A stretch of DNA of 64,000 nucleotides from the NCBI GenBank assembly GCA_002368155.1, contig AP018183.1, positions 167,373-231,372 of the forward strand. Direction: 5' to 3'. Origin of the DNA: Nostoc carneum NIES-2107 (lineage in GTDB: Bacteria; Cyanobacteriota; Cyanobacteriia; Cyanobacteriales; Nostocaceae). The notes below the pieces were generated by a model. The model worked only from the letters and a program-made list of their open reading frames with translations, was not told the origin of the DNA and did no database searches. The position numbers were made by a program, and so were the translations under genes. Below, piece by piece: positions 16,685 to 24,445 of the stretch (positions are counted from its first letter, which is position 1; every line of letters starts with the position of its first letter).

Positions 16685-17893
16685 ATGATGAAATTTAAGA
16701 TTGCGATATTTGCGAGTGTCATTTTATTTGCAACTCAAATTGGTGTGGAACCGAGCCCAGCTCTCCCTGCGTCAGATGCCAAGCCACAGACTCCTCTACC
16801 TGATCCAAGCGTGGTACTAGGATTCGCTGGAGTTTTGCAACCGGACTGTGTTCGACAGGTTGAAGCGGGTGAATATCGCTGTGCAAAGCGTTGGGCAGAA
16901 GTAACCCATTTGCTCAAATCATTGGTTTATCAAGATGTTGAGTCCCAACTTATTGCACCCCTGCAACATCAACTGGCGATCGCGGATAAATCCTGGCATC
17001 AGTTTCAAACACAACACTGCCAACAGTTAACTCAACGCTTACGCAATACACCAGATTTTCCCATTGCAACACCTGTTTGTTTGGCTCGATTAAATAACGA
17101 TCGCATTCTAGAATTACAGAGAGGTGGTCAGATTATTACCCTCCAATCTCGCGATCCTCGATTTGAATCCTTACTTGATCGACTCAAATTGAGAAATTCA
17201 TCGGTGCAACGTCACTGGGAGCAATATCAAACTCAGTATTGCCAGATCGAAAAAGCTCTATTCGTTTTTAACTCCCTGAGATTGGCTCAATGTCATCAGC
17301 TTCTCAGAGAGGCTCGACTTCACCAACTAGAAGACCTTTTGGCAGCACCTACTCGTGGCTTGGATCTCTTCAAGGGTTCTGTACGACCTGGAATTCCAGA
17401 GCTAAATTGTGTGGATGAGACACAGATCGGATTAAATCGATGCGCGGTCTATTGGTCGAAAACAACTCAGCTTTTGCAATCAAGCATTTATGGCGATTGG
17501 GCAAAAAGACTATCGAAGCAGTATCAGCAAACATTTGTGCTCGCACAGAAATACTGGCAAGAGTATCGTGAAGCACATTGTACTGAGTTAGTTGCACCTT
17601 TTCAGGAAGGTTCAATTTCACCCATGCTCTATCATCGCTGTTTAGCTCGGCTAAATAACGATCGCATTGCGGATCTAAAGGGAATAGCTGTATACGATCC
17701 AGAAGACGAGCCGCAGCAAGCCCCAGTTACATCTGGGCAAGATACGACTCAACTTCTTTGGGAACGTTATCAAACTCAGTATTGCAAGTTTGAGTCACGG
17801 TTTTTTGGTAGTCAAACCAGAAGCAAGCAATGCCCAAATCGTTTAAATCTGGGGCGTTTGCGCCATATCAAAGCAATAATGAATACTCGATAA
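16685..17893 (+). CDS. Secreted protein with two LprI/DUF1311-like modules
   Basis: This 402-residue protein has a signal peptide (residues 1-27, KIAIFASVILFATQIGVEPSPALPA). The mature part has two similar modules. 'PDCVRQVEAGEYRCAKRWAEVTHLLKSLVY' in the first and 'LNCVDETQIGLNRCAVYWSKTTQLLQSSIY' in the second each continue with 'W..FQTQHC/W..YREAHC' and 'CLARLNNDRI'. Each module is followed by a shorter 'W..YQTQYC' unit. The paired cysteines and helical pattern resemble the lysozyme-inhibitor LprI/DUF1311 family. A periplasmic role is likely. Its last 100 bp are duplicated at 18651. Confidence 0.6.
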   Translation: MMKFKIAIFASVILFATQIGVEPSPALPASDAKPQTPLPDPSVVLGFAGVLQPDCVRQVEAGEYRCAKRWAEVTHLLKSLVYQDVESQLIAPLQHQLAIADKSWHQFQTQHCQQLTQRLRNTPDFPIATPVCLARLNNDRILELQRGGQIITLQSRDPRFESLLDRLKLRNSSVQRHWEQYQTQYCQIEKALFVFNSLRLAQCHQLLREARLHQLEDLLAAPTRGLDLFKGSVRPGIPELNCVDETQIGLNRCAVYWSKTTQLLQSSIYGDWAKRLSKQYQQTFVLAQKYWQEYREAHCTELVAPFQEGSISPMLYHRCLARLNNDRIADLKGIAVYDPEDEPQQAPVTSGQDTTQLLWERYQTQYCKFESRFFGSQTRSKQCPNRLNLGRLRHIKAIMNTR

Positions 17894-17922
17894 AGAGGAA
17901 AATAATAGTAGTTTATTACTTC
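17794..17922 (+). repeat. 129-bp direct repeat, copy 1 (3' end of LprI-like gene)
   Basis: This segment aligns without gaps to 18651-18779 (offset 857 bp) at roughly 85-90% identity by eye. It covers the last 33 codons and the downstream GATAAAGAGGAAAATAATA. Confidence 0.8.
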
Positions 17923-17971
17923 CTAGAAATTTTTCGATATCAAATAGCGTTGCTCCCTCTTGCAATTCAAG

Positions 17972-18565
17972 TCAATCTATTAATAAACTTCCTTTTAATT
18001 GAGATTGAGGATAATTATTATTTTTTTTCAATCTAATTGCAGTTTCATCAGAATTCCAAATTACTTGGAAATCATCCTCTGTTTTGCATATTCTCTGGGA
18101 ATTATTGGAAATTGAGCCGATTTCTTTTTCCAATAGCCAATAATGTCTAAAAACAGCATGATGACAGTCCATAAAACATGTCTCGCTAATTGAGATAGAT
18201 TTTTTCCCACTAGGAGAAACAAAGTCAGTTCTACATCCTGCTCCATAGAGAAAAATTACTACAAACAATTGAACAATAAATAAAGTTAAGGGCATTATCC
18301 CCAAGAATTGAGGTACAGACAATACGAATTTTAACCACCGAGACAAATTTGATTTAAAAATTAGAATCACTGCTGTAATAGAAATAATTAGGACTAAAAT
18401 CGTCAATAAAAAACTACTAAATAAGCCTCCTCTGAGTGAATATTTAGAATTTCCCGATAACCAAATCAAGCAGGTCAAGGATATAAAACCGAATATAGAT
18501 AGTAAGTATATGTAGAAAGTGGGACGATTTATGGGAGAGACATTGATATTCTTTTGAGTATTCAT
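17972..18565 (-). CDS. Hypothetical membrane protein
   Basis: The protein has 197 residues. Three hydrophobic helices occupy the first 120 residues (FYIYLLSIFGFISLTCLIWL; FSSFLLTILVLIISITAVILIF; FLGIMPLTLFIVQLFVVIFLYG). A soluble domain of about 75 residues with several Cys follows (GAGCRTDFVSPSGKKSISISETCFMDCHH), and 'TDFVSPSGKKSI' resembles surface beta-domain openings. The gene is lower in GC than its neighbours and is bracketed by a 129-bp direct repeat, suggesting that it arrived together with the duplication. Function unknown. Confidence 0.55.
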   Translation of the reverse strand: MNTQKNINVSPINRPTFYIYLLSIFGFISLTCLIWLSGNSKYSLRGGLFSSFLLTILVLIISITAVILIFKSNLSRWLKFVLSVPQFLGIMPLTLFIVQLFVVIFLYGAGCRTDFVSPSGKKSISISETCFMDCHHAVFRHYWLLEKEIGSISNNSQRICKTEDDFQVIWNSDETAIRLKKNNNYPQSQLKGSLLID

Positions 18566-18650
18566 ATAGAAAATTTTCGTGAAAATATATAAGCAATCCA
18601 GAAAACCAAGTTGGAGATATTAGCTATCATCAAATATAATTTTGATAATA

Positions 18651-18779
18651 GTCACAGTTTTTTGGTAGTTAAACCAGAAGTAAGCAATGCCCAAATCGGT
18701 TAAATCTGGGACGTTTACACCATATCAAAACAATGATGAACACTCGATAAAGAGGAAAATAATACTAGTTTATGACTTC
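18651..18779 (+). repeat. 129-bp direct repeat, copy 2 (gene-end relic)
   Basis: A relic of the 3' end of the LprI-like gene (compare CCAGAAGTAAGCAATGCCC with CCAGAAGCAAGCAATGCCC at copy 1). Its right edge runs into the stop region of the minus-strand gene at 18770. Confidence 0.8.
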
Positions 18780-19204
18780 AAACGACTGGCAGTGAGGAGA
18801 ACGATCGCAATCCCCAGCGTATAAGCAACCAAATCTCGCCAGTCGAAAGTAGATCCAATTGTTAAATGAGCTAGCTGGGAGTTTCGCCAGCCTAAAATAT
18901 CAATGAGATTAAGAAACTGAAGCAACTCAATCAAGTAGGCAAAGATGAGAGTTCCAATAGCAACCTTCCGTAATGGAACTGCAATAAAAGCATGAACAAA
19001 GTAAGCAATCACCATGACAATTGAAACGTCGCCCAGTAACGGTCTAATCCAATCATCTCGGAAGAAGAGGGCAATTATCAAAACTATTGCAAATAGAATC
19101 GCAAACAGGGTGAAAGAGGTAGGATTAAATCTCAACCACTTGAGATTACGGAATTGTTTAGGCACGATTGATTTCCTGGGTTTGATTCGCCAGGATTGTA
19201 ACAT
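18770..19204 (-). CDS. DUF2809-like membrane protein
   Basis: The protein has 144 residues with four predicted helices. 'LFFRDDWIRPLLGDVSIVMVIAYFVHAFI' is the conserved block of DUF2809 proteins (Arg-Asp, then LGD, then hydrophobic helix), and 'LLQFLNLIDILGWRNSQLAHLTIGSTFDWRDLVAYTLG' is the second one. An N-terminal basic stretch (SWRIKPRKSIVPKQF) precedes the first helix. Function of the family is unknown; the location is the membrane. Its last codons fall within the duplicated segment 18651-18779. Confidence 0.7.
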   Translation of the reverse strand: MLQSWRIKPRKSIVPKQFRNLKWLRFNPTSFTLFAILFAIVLIIALFFRDDWIRPLLGDVSIVMVIAYFVHAFIAVPLRKVAIGTLIFAYLIELLQFLNLIDILGWRNSQLAHLTIGSTFDWRDLVAYTLGIAIVLLTASRLKS

Positions 19205-19278
19205 TGTTCTTTAAAATTGGACTAAATTGATGAATCCAATTAGTAAGCGATTTGATTTGTAGTCTATTACGATCGCAA

Positions 19279-19575
19279 TTAGTGACAGTTGCGATTCCCT
19301 TTGATAAAAGCAGTTTTAGGGATTGCACTGCATTTAACCCCTGGAGAACCAAATCCACTATATTGATCGAAACTTCCTTGAACCTGCAAATCTGGGGGGA
19401 GCTTGGCAATGCTAGTTTTGTACAAGAAAAGGTTTCCGTCAACCACCATTGCATTGGGCAGTTCTTCAATGTAAGTACCGCTAATAGTTAGGTCGCCTTT
19501 GACAGTTAGTTGATTGGGCAGTCGCTTGAGATTACCTTCCAGGGTAACGTTACGATTAATGATGCTTTGATGAAA
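19279..19575 (-). pseudogene. 5'-truncated LPxxLxVxGxL repeat protein
   Basis: The frame is open on the minus strand from a TGA at 19576-19578 to TAA at 19279 with no ATG. It reads 'NVTLEGNLKRLPNQLTVKGDLTISGTYIEELPN' and so on. The repeat L-P-x-x-L-x-V-x-G-x-L occurs three times, and the C-terminus contains 'GVKCSAIPKTAFIKGNRNC'. The repeat is that of bacterial LPxxL leucine-rich-like proteins. The N-terminal part is missing and the fragment abuts the start of the plus-strand gene at 19578. Confidence 0.6.
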
Positions 19576-19577
19576 TC

Positions 19578-20060
19578 ATGCAGCATAATTGTGCTGAGTT
19601 ATGGCATCAGTCACCGCCTGATTTCGTTCGTCAATTTCTGGTAACAGGAAAACAATCTGATGCAGTCGAGTTACCCTATCTCCTGAAAATTAACGCCCTT
19701 CCTGGACTATTACGAATTGGGTTGTATCCTCCAGAACAAGAGACTTACGGATTATTTTTGACGCAAGAAGGACATGAAGTGAAAATTCAAATCTGCTTAC
19801 AACCGTTGTTGACTTATGTTGTAATGGAACGCTATACACCGAAGCAATGGTTACAAATGCATCTCAATTTTTTAAATGAAGAGATTTACAAAATCGAAAA
19901 ATCGATCTCAATTTTGAATTCTCAGCAAAGTCCGTATCTTCTTTTCCAACAATATTTAATGGGTTTGACAAAGGATAGATTGAAGCAGTTTATTGAAAAT
20001 TGTCCCGCAATTCCTTTAGAAAGAAAACGAGATTTGCTAGATGAGATATGGTGGACATAG
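19578..20060 (+). CDS. Hypothetical protein (160 aa)
   Basis: A 160-residue soluble protein (MQHNCAELWHQSPPDFVRQFL) with a mixed alpha/beta pattern and no recognised motif. The ATG at 19578 directly adjoins the truncated repeat-protein relic, so its own promoter region may be displaced. It is followed by a small ORF at 20210. Confidence 0.5.
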   Translation: MQHNCAELWHQSPPDFVRQFLVTGKQSDAVELPYLLKINALPGLLRIGLYPPEQETYGLFLTQEGHEVKIQICLQPLLTYVVMERYTPKQWLQMHLNFLNEEIYKIEKSISILNSQQSPYLLFQQYLMGLTKDRLKQFIENCPAIPLERKRDLLDEIWWT

Positions 20061-20209
20061 TAAAAACGTTTGTGATGCAAGAAAAATGAATTGTTAACTA
20101 ATATTATAGATTGCTTGATAAGTGCATTTACCTATATTTAGGTCATGGACATAAAATAGTACTTTCTGTATGATATTACAACAATTATTATTAGAAACAA
20201 TTTGATTAT

Positions 20210-20395
20210 ATGAACCGCAAACAATTATACTGGGCAAAAGACTATACTTATGAAGCTAGACAAAAAAAGATTGGTTGGCTAAATAAAATAATTGAGTCAC
20301 TACATGAGCAACCAGAATTAGGAAAATATGAAGACGATGAAGACTCACAAGAGCTATTTACCCAGGAAACTATCACAGTTGCTCAACGTTTATAG
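20210..20395 (+). CDS. Small hypothetical protein (61 aa)
   Basis: A 61-residue charged protein (MNRKQLYWAKDYTYEARQKK) with an acidic C-terminal half (YEDDEDSQELF). No clear ribosome site precedes the ATG. It is kept because composition and codon use look coding, but support is modest. Confidence 0.4.
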   Translation: MNRKQLYWAKDYTYEARQKKIGWLNKIIESLHEQPELGKYEDDEDSQELFTQETITVAQRL

Positions 20396-20485
20396 CATTT
20401 CCCAATCTGGTGAAGTACATTTTCAAAGCTGATAACCTTGTCCCACAAGATTTGGGTGTACCTCAGTAGCTTAGGAAAGGCTATA

Positions 20486-21052
20486 ATGAAATTAGTTATC
20501 CAAGAGGAGCCGAATAAACAGGATATTCGTGAGTTATATATATTGCTGAAAATTTATAAACATATTCGTAACTCCGCTTGGGACGATATTTGTAAATATG
20601 TGGAAAATTTGCATTGGGTAGTAAATATTTGGGAAACATTTCAGAATGTAATTGAATTAGATATCTGGCATGGTTGTGAGTATCAACGTTATTCAATTAA
20701 AGAACCATTAATTACTGAGGGTAAATATATCAGAGGTAGCTCTTCTATTGACACGCACGGTCATATTGTATTCAAATTAGAACAGAATTTAGAAGACAAT
20801 AAGATTAAAATTATTTGGCAAATCCCAAATGAGACTGTTATTCTTGACGAATATATTCCACCATCAATCCAAGGAATTATCGATGGGCTGATTAAATATT
20901 CTCATCTAGAAAATAAAGCTTTTTCATCCCTTAAAATTACTGTCTTTAATGGCAGTTATCACGAATATCACTCTAGGGAGTCTGATTATCGTATAGCTGC
21001 TGTCATCGCTTGGATGAATGCTTTAAAAACTGCTGAATTCATACCTCTTTAA
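20486..21052 (+). CDS. Hypothetical protein (188 aa)
   Basis: ATG at 20486 is preceded by AGGAAAGG about 7 bases upstream. A TTG at 20438 is less likely. The product (MKLVIQEEPNKQDIRELYILL) is soluble and Trp/Ile-rich. Its C-terminal segment 'FNGSYHEYHSRESDYRIAAVIAWMNALKTAEFI' could be a conserved element, but I do not recognise the family. It precedes the family A paralog at 21126 on the same strand. Confidence 0.5.
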   Translation: MKLVIQEEPNKQDIRELYILLKIYKHIRNSAWDDICKYVENLHWVVNIWETFQNVIELDIWHGCEYQRYSIKEPLITEGKYIRGSSSIDTHGHIVFKLEQNLEDNKIKIIWQIPNETVILDEYIPPSIQGIIDGLIKYSHLENKAFSSLKITVFNGSYHEYHSRESDYRIAAVIAWMNALKTAEFIPL

Positions 21053-21125
21053 TGGTTAAGGTTGGGGAAATTCAATCATTTAACCATTATTACAGCATTT
21101 TTCACCTATTTGAACCAGTTGCTGG

Positions 21126-22550
21126 ATGAGAGATAAGCATGGAAAAACCTTTGTTCTAATTGATGGATATACACTAGCGATCGCACAAAGCGATTCAGGT
21201 GTGTTATTCTCTGGTCGCCACAGTCGCAAAGCCATAACCCGATATGACGATTCGCTCCTAATTAAGTTTTTGGCACGTCATGCCCAACATGATACTTTTT
21301 GGCAGTGCTTTCAGGCGCGTGAAATGTATAAGAATGAGGATAATCGCTTCTTTGTTAGGAATTGCCAGCAGCTTATTGGCGAACGCAGTTGGAAATTACC
21401 GCAAGTTTATCAAAATTGGGCGATTTGGGAACTGATAGATCAGCTGTTTCAAATTCATGGCGAGTCTTACAATGAACCGATTTGTTTATGGCATCCAGGG
21501 AGTTACTATCCGATGTACGGTATTCCCTATGGAACTGCATTGAAGGTGATACAGGTTGCGCGGAATTGGAGCAATCTGCAAGAAATCGAGGGAATTGAAC
21601 TGCTCAATGAAACCCAGTGGAATTTACGCTTTGCGTCTGCTGCGAGTCCTACTCACTCTTTACTAATCCCGCAGATTTTGTCTGAGATTGAGGAAGCCGC
21701 TAGTATATATCTACTATTTTTTGAAGAAAAAGCACGCTTATATACACCCAACCAGGTTGCAGCAATTCGATATGAACTGCTGCATCAGATGGTGATCGCC
21801 AACCTACTCAACCGTGAAATCTCACCAGAAATTCTTGCTTGTCTAGTTGCTTATCCAAATCTGCAACGCTGCGTCATTCAAGCTGAAAAACTATGGCGTT
21901 ATTTAGATGGTGCTTCTGTGAGCCAAGAAAAAAATAGTTTGTGTTTAGATTGGATGTTTTTTGATCCACCACTACCTCAACCTGACTTTCATCAGCTTTG
22001 CTTACAGCATTTTCAAAAAGCAAAATTGCAATACCCCTATACGATTCCCTTTGAAGCCGATGGGAAGCAATATCGGCTGGTGACAGGAAGTGTACATCAC
22101 AATGCGATCGGCTTGTTAACGGTTTTAGAAATTACGATGCCGATAAATGCGAATGCCTTATTTACCAACGTGAATGAGCCGACGTACCTAGAGTTAGTTG
22201 TCTGGGCTGCGCTGGAATCCTGCTTACCCCCCATCAAAGATTGGGAAATGTCTGTTGATTGGAGAGGAAGAGAAGATGAGTTGGTAACTTTAGGAACAGA
22301 TCCTTCCTTACCAAAAGCTGAATTTTTCTTGAACTGTTTAGCATCTCACCTGGCAAGACTCTGGCAACATGGGGAGCGAACGGCGTTGAAAAAAGGATTG
22401 CTCCCTTTGCAAAGTTATTTCCCAAAGGAAACCTACTTTCTCTACTGTCGAGGTCAGATGCTACTATCCGGGGAACTGCGATTTCACTATGGGGAATGGT
22501 TTGATGGGGGCTTTCTCCGGCTTTTTCGGGCAGAACAAGGGGAGTCTTAA
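21126..22550 (+). CDS. Hypothetical protein, family A paralog 3
   Basis: This 474-residue protein is the longest member of the local paralog family. Residues about 200-340 match paralogs 1 and 2 (RYELLHQMVIANLLNREI; YPNLQRCVIQAEKLW; LCLDWMFFDPPLPQP; GKQYRLVTGS). Residues about 355-410 (EPTYLELVVWAA, DWEMSVDWRGR, TDPSLPKAEFFLNCLA) match the end of paralog 2. The N-terminal 190 residues include 'HPGSYYPMYGIPYGTALKVI', comparable with 'GWDGCGHYIPQSSINKII' of paralog 1. It has no dispersed repeat at the site where paralog 1 has one. No enzymatic motif or signal peptide. Confidence 0.6.
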   Translation: MRDKHGKTFVLIDGYTLAIAQSDSGVLFSGRHSRKAITRYDDSLLIKFLARHAQHDTFWQCFQAREMYKNEDNRFFVRNCQQLIGERSWKLPQVYQNWAIWELIDQLFQIHGESYNEPICLWHPGSYYPMYGIPYGTALKVIQVARNWSNLQEIEGIELLNETQWNLRFASAASPTHSLLIPQILSEIEEAASIYLLFFEEKARLYTPNQVAAIRYELLHQMVIANLLNREISPEILACLVAYPNLQRCVIQAEKLWRYLDGASVSQEKNSLCLDWMFFDPPLPQPDFHQLCLQHFQKAKLQYPYTIPFEADGKQYRLVTGSVHHNAIGLLTVLEITMPINANALFTNVNEPTYLELVVWAALESCLPPIKDWEMSVDWRGREDELVTLGTDPSLPKAEFFLNCLASHLARLWQHGERTALKKGLLPLQSYFPKETYFLYCRGQMLLSGELRFHYGEWFDGGFLRLFRAEQGES

Positions 22551-22551
22551 C

Positions 22552-22576
22552 AATTCAAAATTCAAAATTCAAAATT
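22552..22576. repeat. Heptamer tandem repeat (AATTCAA)n
   Basis: Three AATTCAA units plus AATT lie between the stop of one gene and the ATG at 22578. This matches the heptamer (LTRR-like) tandem repeats of filamentous cyanobacteria. Confidence 0.7.
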
Positions 22577-22577
22577 A

Positions 22578-23678
22578 ATGGCGATGGCTAGAAGGGCAAG
22601 GTGTATGGATTGCAAAGCACTAATTTACGACGGGGTAAGGAAACAGGCGATTCTCCATAGGAGACACTTCGTGAACGCACCAATATACCCTCATTCTTTG
22701 GTGAAGTGGGATATTTCCCAACAACCCCGGATAATTGGACAAATCGAGTTACCCTATGATTTTGAATCAGTACCAAGTATTGTTTTGTTACCGGATGGGG
22801 AAAGGTTTGCTGTGGCTCCTTCTGAGGTTACGCCAGAATTTGGGATTGAGATTCGTCGCTGGGATGATTTTTCCGTTTTGCAACGAGTTGACTTACCCCA
22901 TGCACCCTATGAGGAGAATTCCCAGGAGGATGAGTATTATGGACATGGTAAATGTACTCATATTTCCTGGTTGGGATTAACACCTTGCCAGGGCTATTTA
23001 TTGGTTGGTGAGGGTTGGGGAGATATTTATCTAGTTAATTTAGAAAGCGGTGAGCAGATTCGTTGGTTGCGTCGTTGGCGAGATTATAATGCTGCTTTTG
23101 CCATCGATCCACAAATGCAGTTTCTCATTGTTAATTCTGTAGACATGGATGAGTCCCATCAATTTTACAGAATTGACAGTATGCTTGAGGATAAATTGAC
23201 CTATTTGGGGGAATATTCAGGTGGTGTGCGTTGTCATCGTGGCGGCTTGAGTTTTAGCCCAGATGGTCAGCATCTGGCTTATACTGCATATCGATATCAA
23301 GGTGTTGATTTATTAAGTTTTCGGCTTGAACGCTCGATATTAAGCACTTTATCCCCGCAAACGCAGGAACCACTCCATGAAATATGGAAAAAATGGGAAA
23401 AATCGTCACAATATCGGGAGAAAATGTGGGGTCAATTCTTTCGGTTGTACTATGACCATGATGGATTAAATCCTTGGCAAAGTAATATCGTTTGGCTGGG
23501 TAACAACAGGTTATTGTGTGGTGTAGGGCAAATTCTGGCAGTGCTGTCAGCTCAGACAGGGGAAATAATAAAAACCTATGACGTGGATGCAGTGGTTAAT
23601 ACTTTGGTGTTTGACTACACATCTTTCCAAGCAATTGTTGCCACCAAGCAAGGGATAAAGGTGGTTGCGATCGCCTAA
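22578..23678 (+). CDS. WD40/beta-propeller-like hypothetical protein
   Basis: The protein has 366 residues with beta-rich repeating blocks such as 'SIVLLPDGERFAVAPSE', 'GLSFSPDGQHLAYTAYR' and 'IVWLGNNRLLCGVGQILAVLSAQTGEIIKTYDV', as in WD40-type propellers (S-P-D-G turns). No signal peptide is present. Residues about 24-34 (AILHRRHFVNA) come from the dispersed repeat at 22647-22678, and the region before it lacks propeller features, so the original N-terminus may be altered. It lies between the family A gene and a gene cut by the Tn3-family element. Confidence 0.6.
   Translation: MAMARRARCMDCKALIYDGVRKQAILHRRHFVNAPIYPHSLVKWDISQQPRIIGQIELPYDFESVPSIVLLPDGERFAVAPSEVTPEFGIEIRRWDDFSVLQRVDLPHAPYEENSQEDEYYGHGKCTHISWLGLTPCQGYLLVGEGWGDIYLVNLESGEQIRWLRRWRDYNAAFAIDPQMQFLIVNSVDMDESHQFYRIDSMLEDKLTYLGEYSGGVRCHRGGLSFSPDGQHLAYTAYRYQGVDLLSFRLERSILSTLSPQTQEPLHEIWKKWEKSSQYREKMWGQFFRLYYDHDGLNPWQSNIVWLGNNRLLCGVGQILAVLSAQTGEIIKTYDVDAVVNTLVFDYTSFQAIVATKQGIKVVAIA
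22647..22678. repeat. Short dispersed palindromic repeat, in frame
   Basis: GCGATTCTCCATAGGAGACA then CTTCGTGAACGC, 32 bp, read as AILHRRHFVNA near the start of the propeller-like protein. Confidence 0.75.
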
Positions 23679-23758
23679 TCAATGTAGCGGTAAAACCTAT
23701 GATAACAAGTGAAGACATAACTGGCGGTGATTGAGATGGGTGTTTTCAAGGTGAGTAA

Positions 23759-23947
23759 ATGTGGAAAGTTGAATATCTGAATGCAGAGTTACTCGATCTC
23801 AAACTTTGGGGCGAAGGTTGTAGGCTGTATCAGATTCGCTCCTTCGGGGATGATGAGATTTGCTTGATTCAAACAGATGATACTCCGCAGGAGTCGCTAT
23901 GCGAACGCTGGCAAGTTGTTTATACCGAGCGTGGTGCGGTTCAACAA
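23759..23947 (+). pseudogene. Hypothetical gene, truncated by Tn3-family insertion
   Basis: The native part is 63 residues (MWKVEYLNAELLDLKLWGEG to RGAVQQ) and runs straight into the transposon end at 23948. The frame continues for 54 codons of transposon DNA (GITVPKRENCTLRLK and onward). Residues about 40-50 (DTPQESLCER) come from the dispersed repeat 23878-23908. The 3' remainder of the gene is not found at the other end of the transposon. Confidence 0.6.
23878..23908. repeat. Short dispersed palindromic repeat, in frame
   Basis: ATGATACTCCGCAGGAGTCG then CTATGCGAACGC, read as DTPQESLCER. This is the fifth copy of the family in 11 kb. Confidence 0.7.
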
Positions 23948-23985
23948 GGCATCACCGTGCCAAAACGGGAAAATTGTACGCTAAG
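23948..23985 (+). repeat. Tn3-family terminal inverted repeat, left, copy 1
   Basis: 38 bp, GGCATCACCGTGCCAAAACG onward to CTAAG. Perfect inverted match to 28921-28958. Confidence 0.95.
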
Positions 23986-24037
23986 GCTAAAAGCCTTTCT
24001 CCATAGGCATCTTAGCCACCCATTTTCCATTTTGAAT

Positions 24038-24253
24038 TTATCTCATCCCCCCAATTCCAGAACCATCGCACTCAGGGCAAATCCAGCCACTATCACCATA
24101 CAAATAGCCTAAGCCTCCGCAGTGGCAGCAATTTACGTATATCCCATCATCTTCAAAAAATAATTCAGGCGTAGAAATACTATCAGGATCATCGGCGAAA
24201 TCTGGAATTCCTAGAGCTATTTCTTGAGTGCGATCTGAATGATTTTTTTCCAT
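24038..24253 (-). CDS. Small DnaJ-type zinc-finger protein of the transposon
   Basis: This 71-residue protein has an acidic N-terminus (MEKNHSDRTQEIALGIPDF) and two CxxCxGxG-type motifs, 'CCHCGGLGYLY' and 'CPECDGSGIG'. These can form one zinc centre as in the DnaJ cysteine-rich domain. It lies just inside the left end and is conserved in copy 2. It may be a passenger or an accessory factor. It is not a known Tn3-core gene. Confidence 0.65.
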   Translation of the reverse strand: MEKNHSDRTQEIALGIPDFADDPDSISTPELFFEDDGIYVNCCHCGGLGYLYGDSGWICPECDGSGIGGMR

Positions 24254-24445
24254 TACAAAATTCCCTTTTCGTTACTTGATGGATAATCTTGTTTTATTGT
24301 TTTTCAATGCTATGGCTGATGCTTTACCTAAGTGGCTGATTACCCTAATTTTATTGGTGCAGAGTAGTATGTATTCCCTGCACCTTAGTAATAATTAGGA
24401 AAAAAAGTGTTTTTTATATCCACATAATTAAGCTATATACTGAAA
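24254..24445. other. Tn internal gap with long dyad (possible resolution or regulatory site)
   Basis: The arms CTAATTTTATTGGTGCAG (24345-24362) and CTGCACCTTAGTAATAATTAG (24378-24398) form an imperfect stem, located between the zinc-finger gene and the recombinase stop. A recombinase-binding or structural role is possible. No T-run follows on the minus strand, so it is not a clear terminator. Confidence 0.4.

Noticed and set aside
24345..24398. Stem-loop in the transposon as integrase terminator
   Set aside because: No T-run follows the stem on the minus strand; kept only as a possible regulatory dyad.
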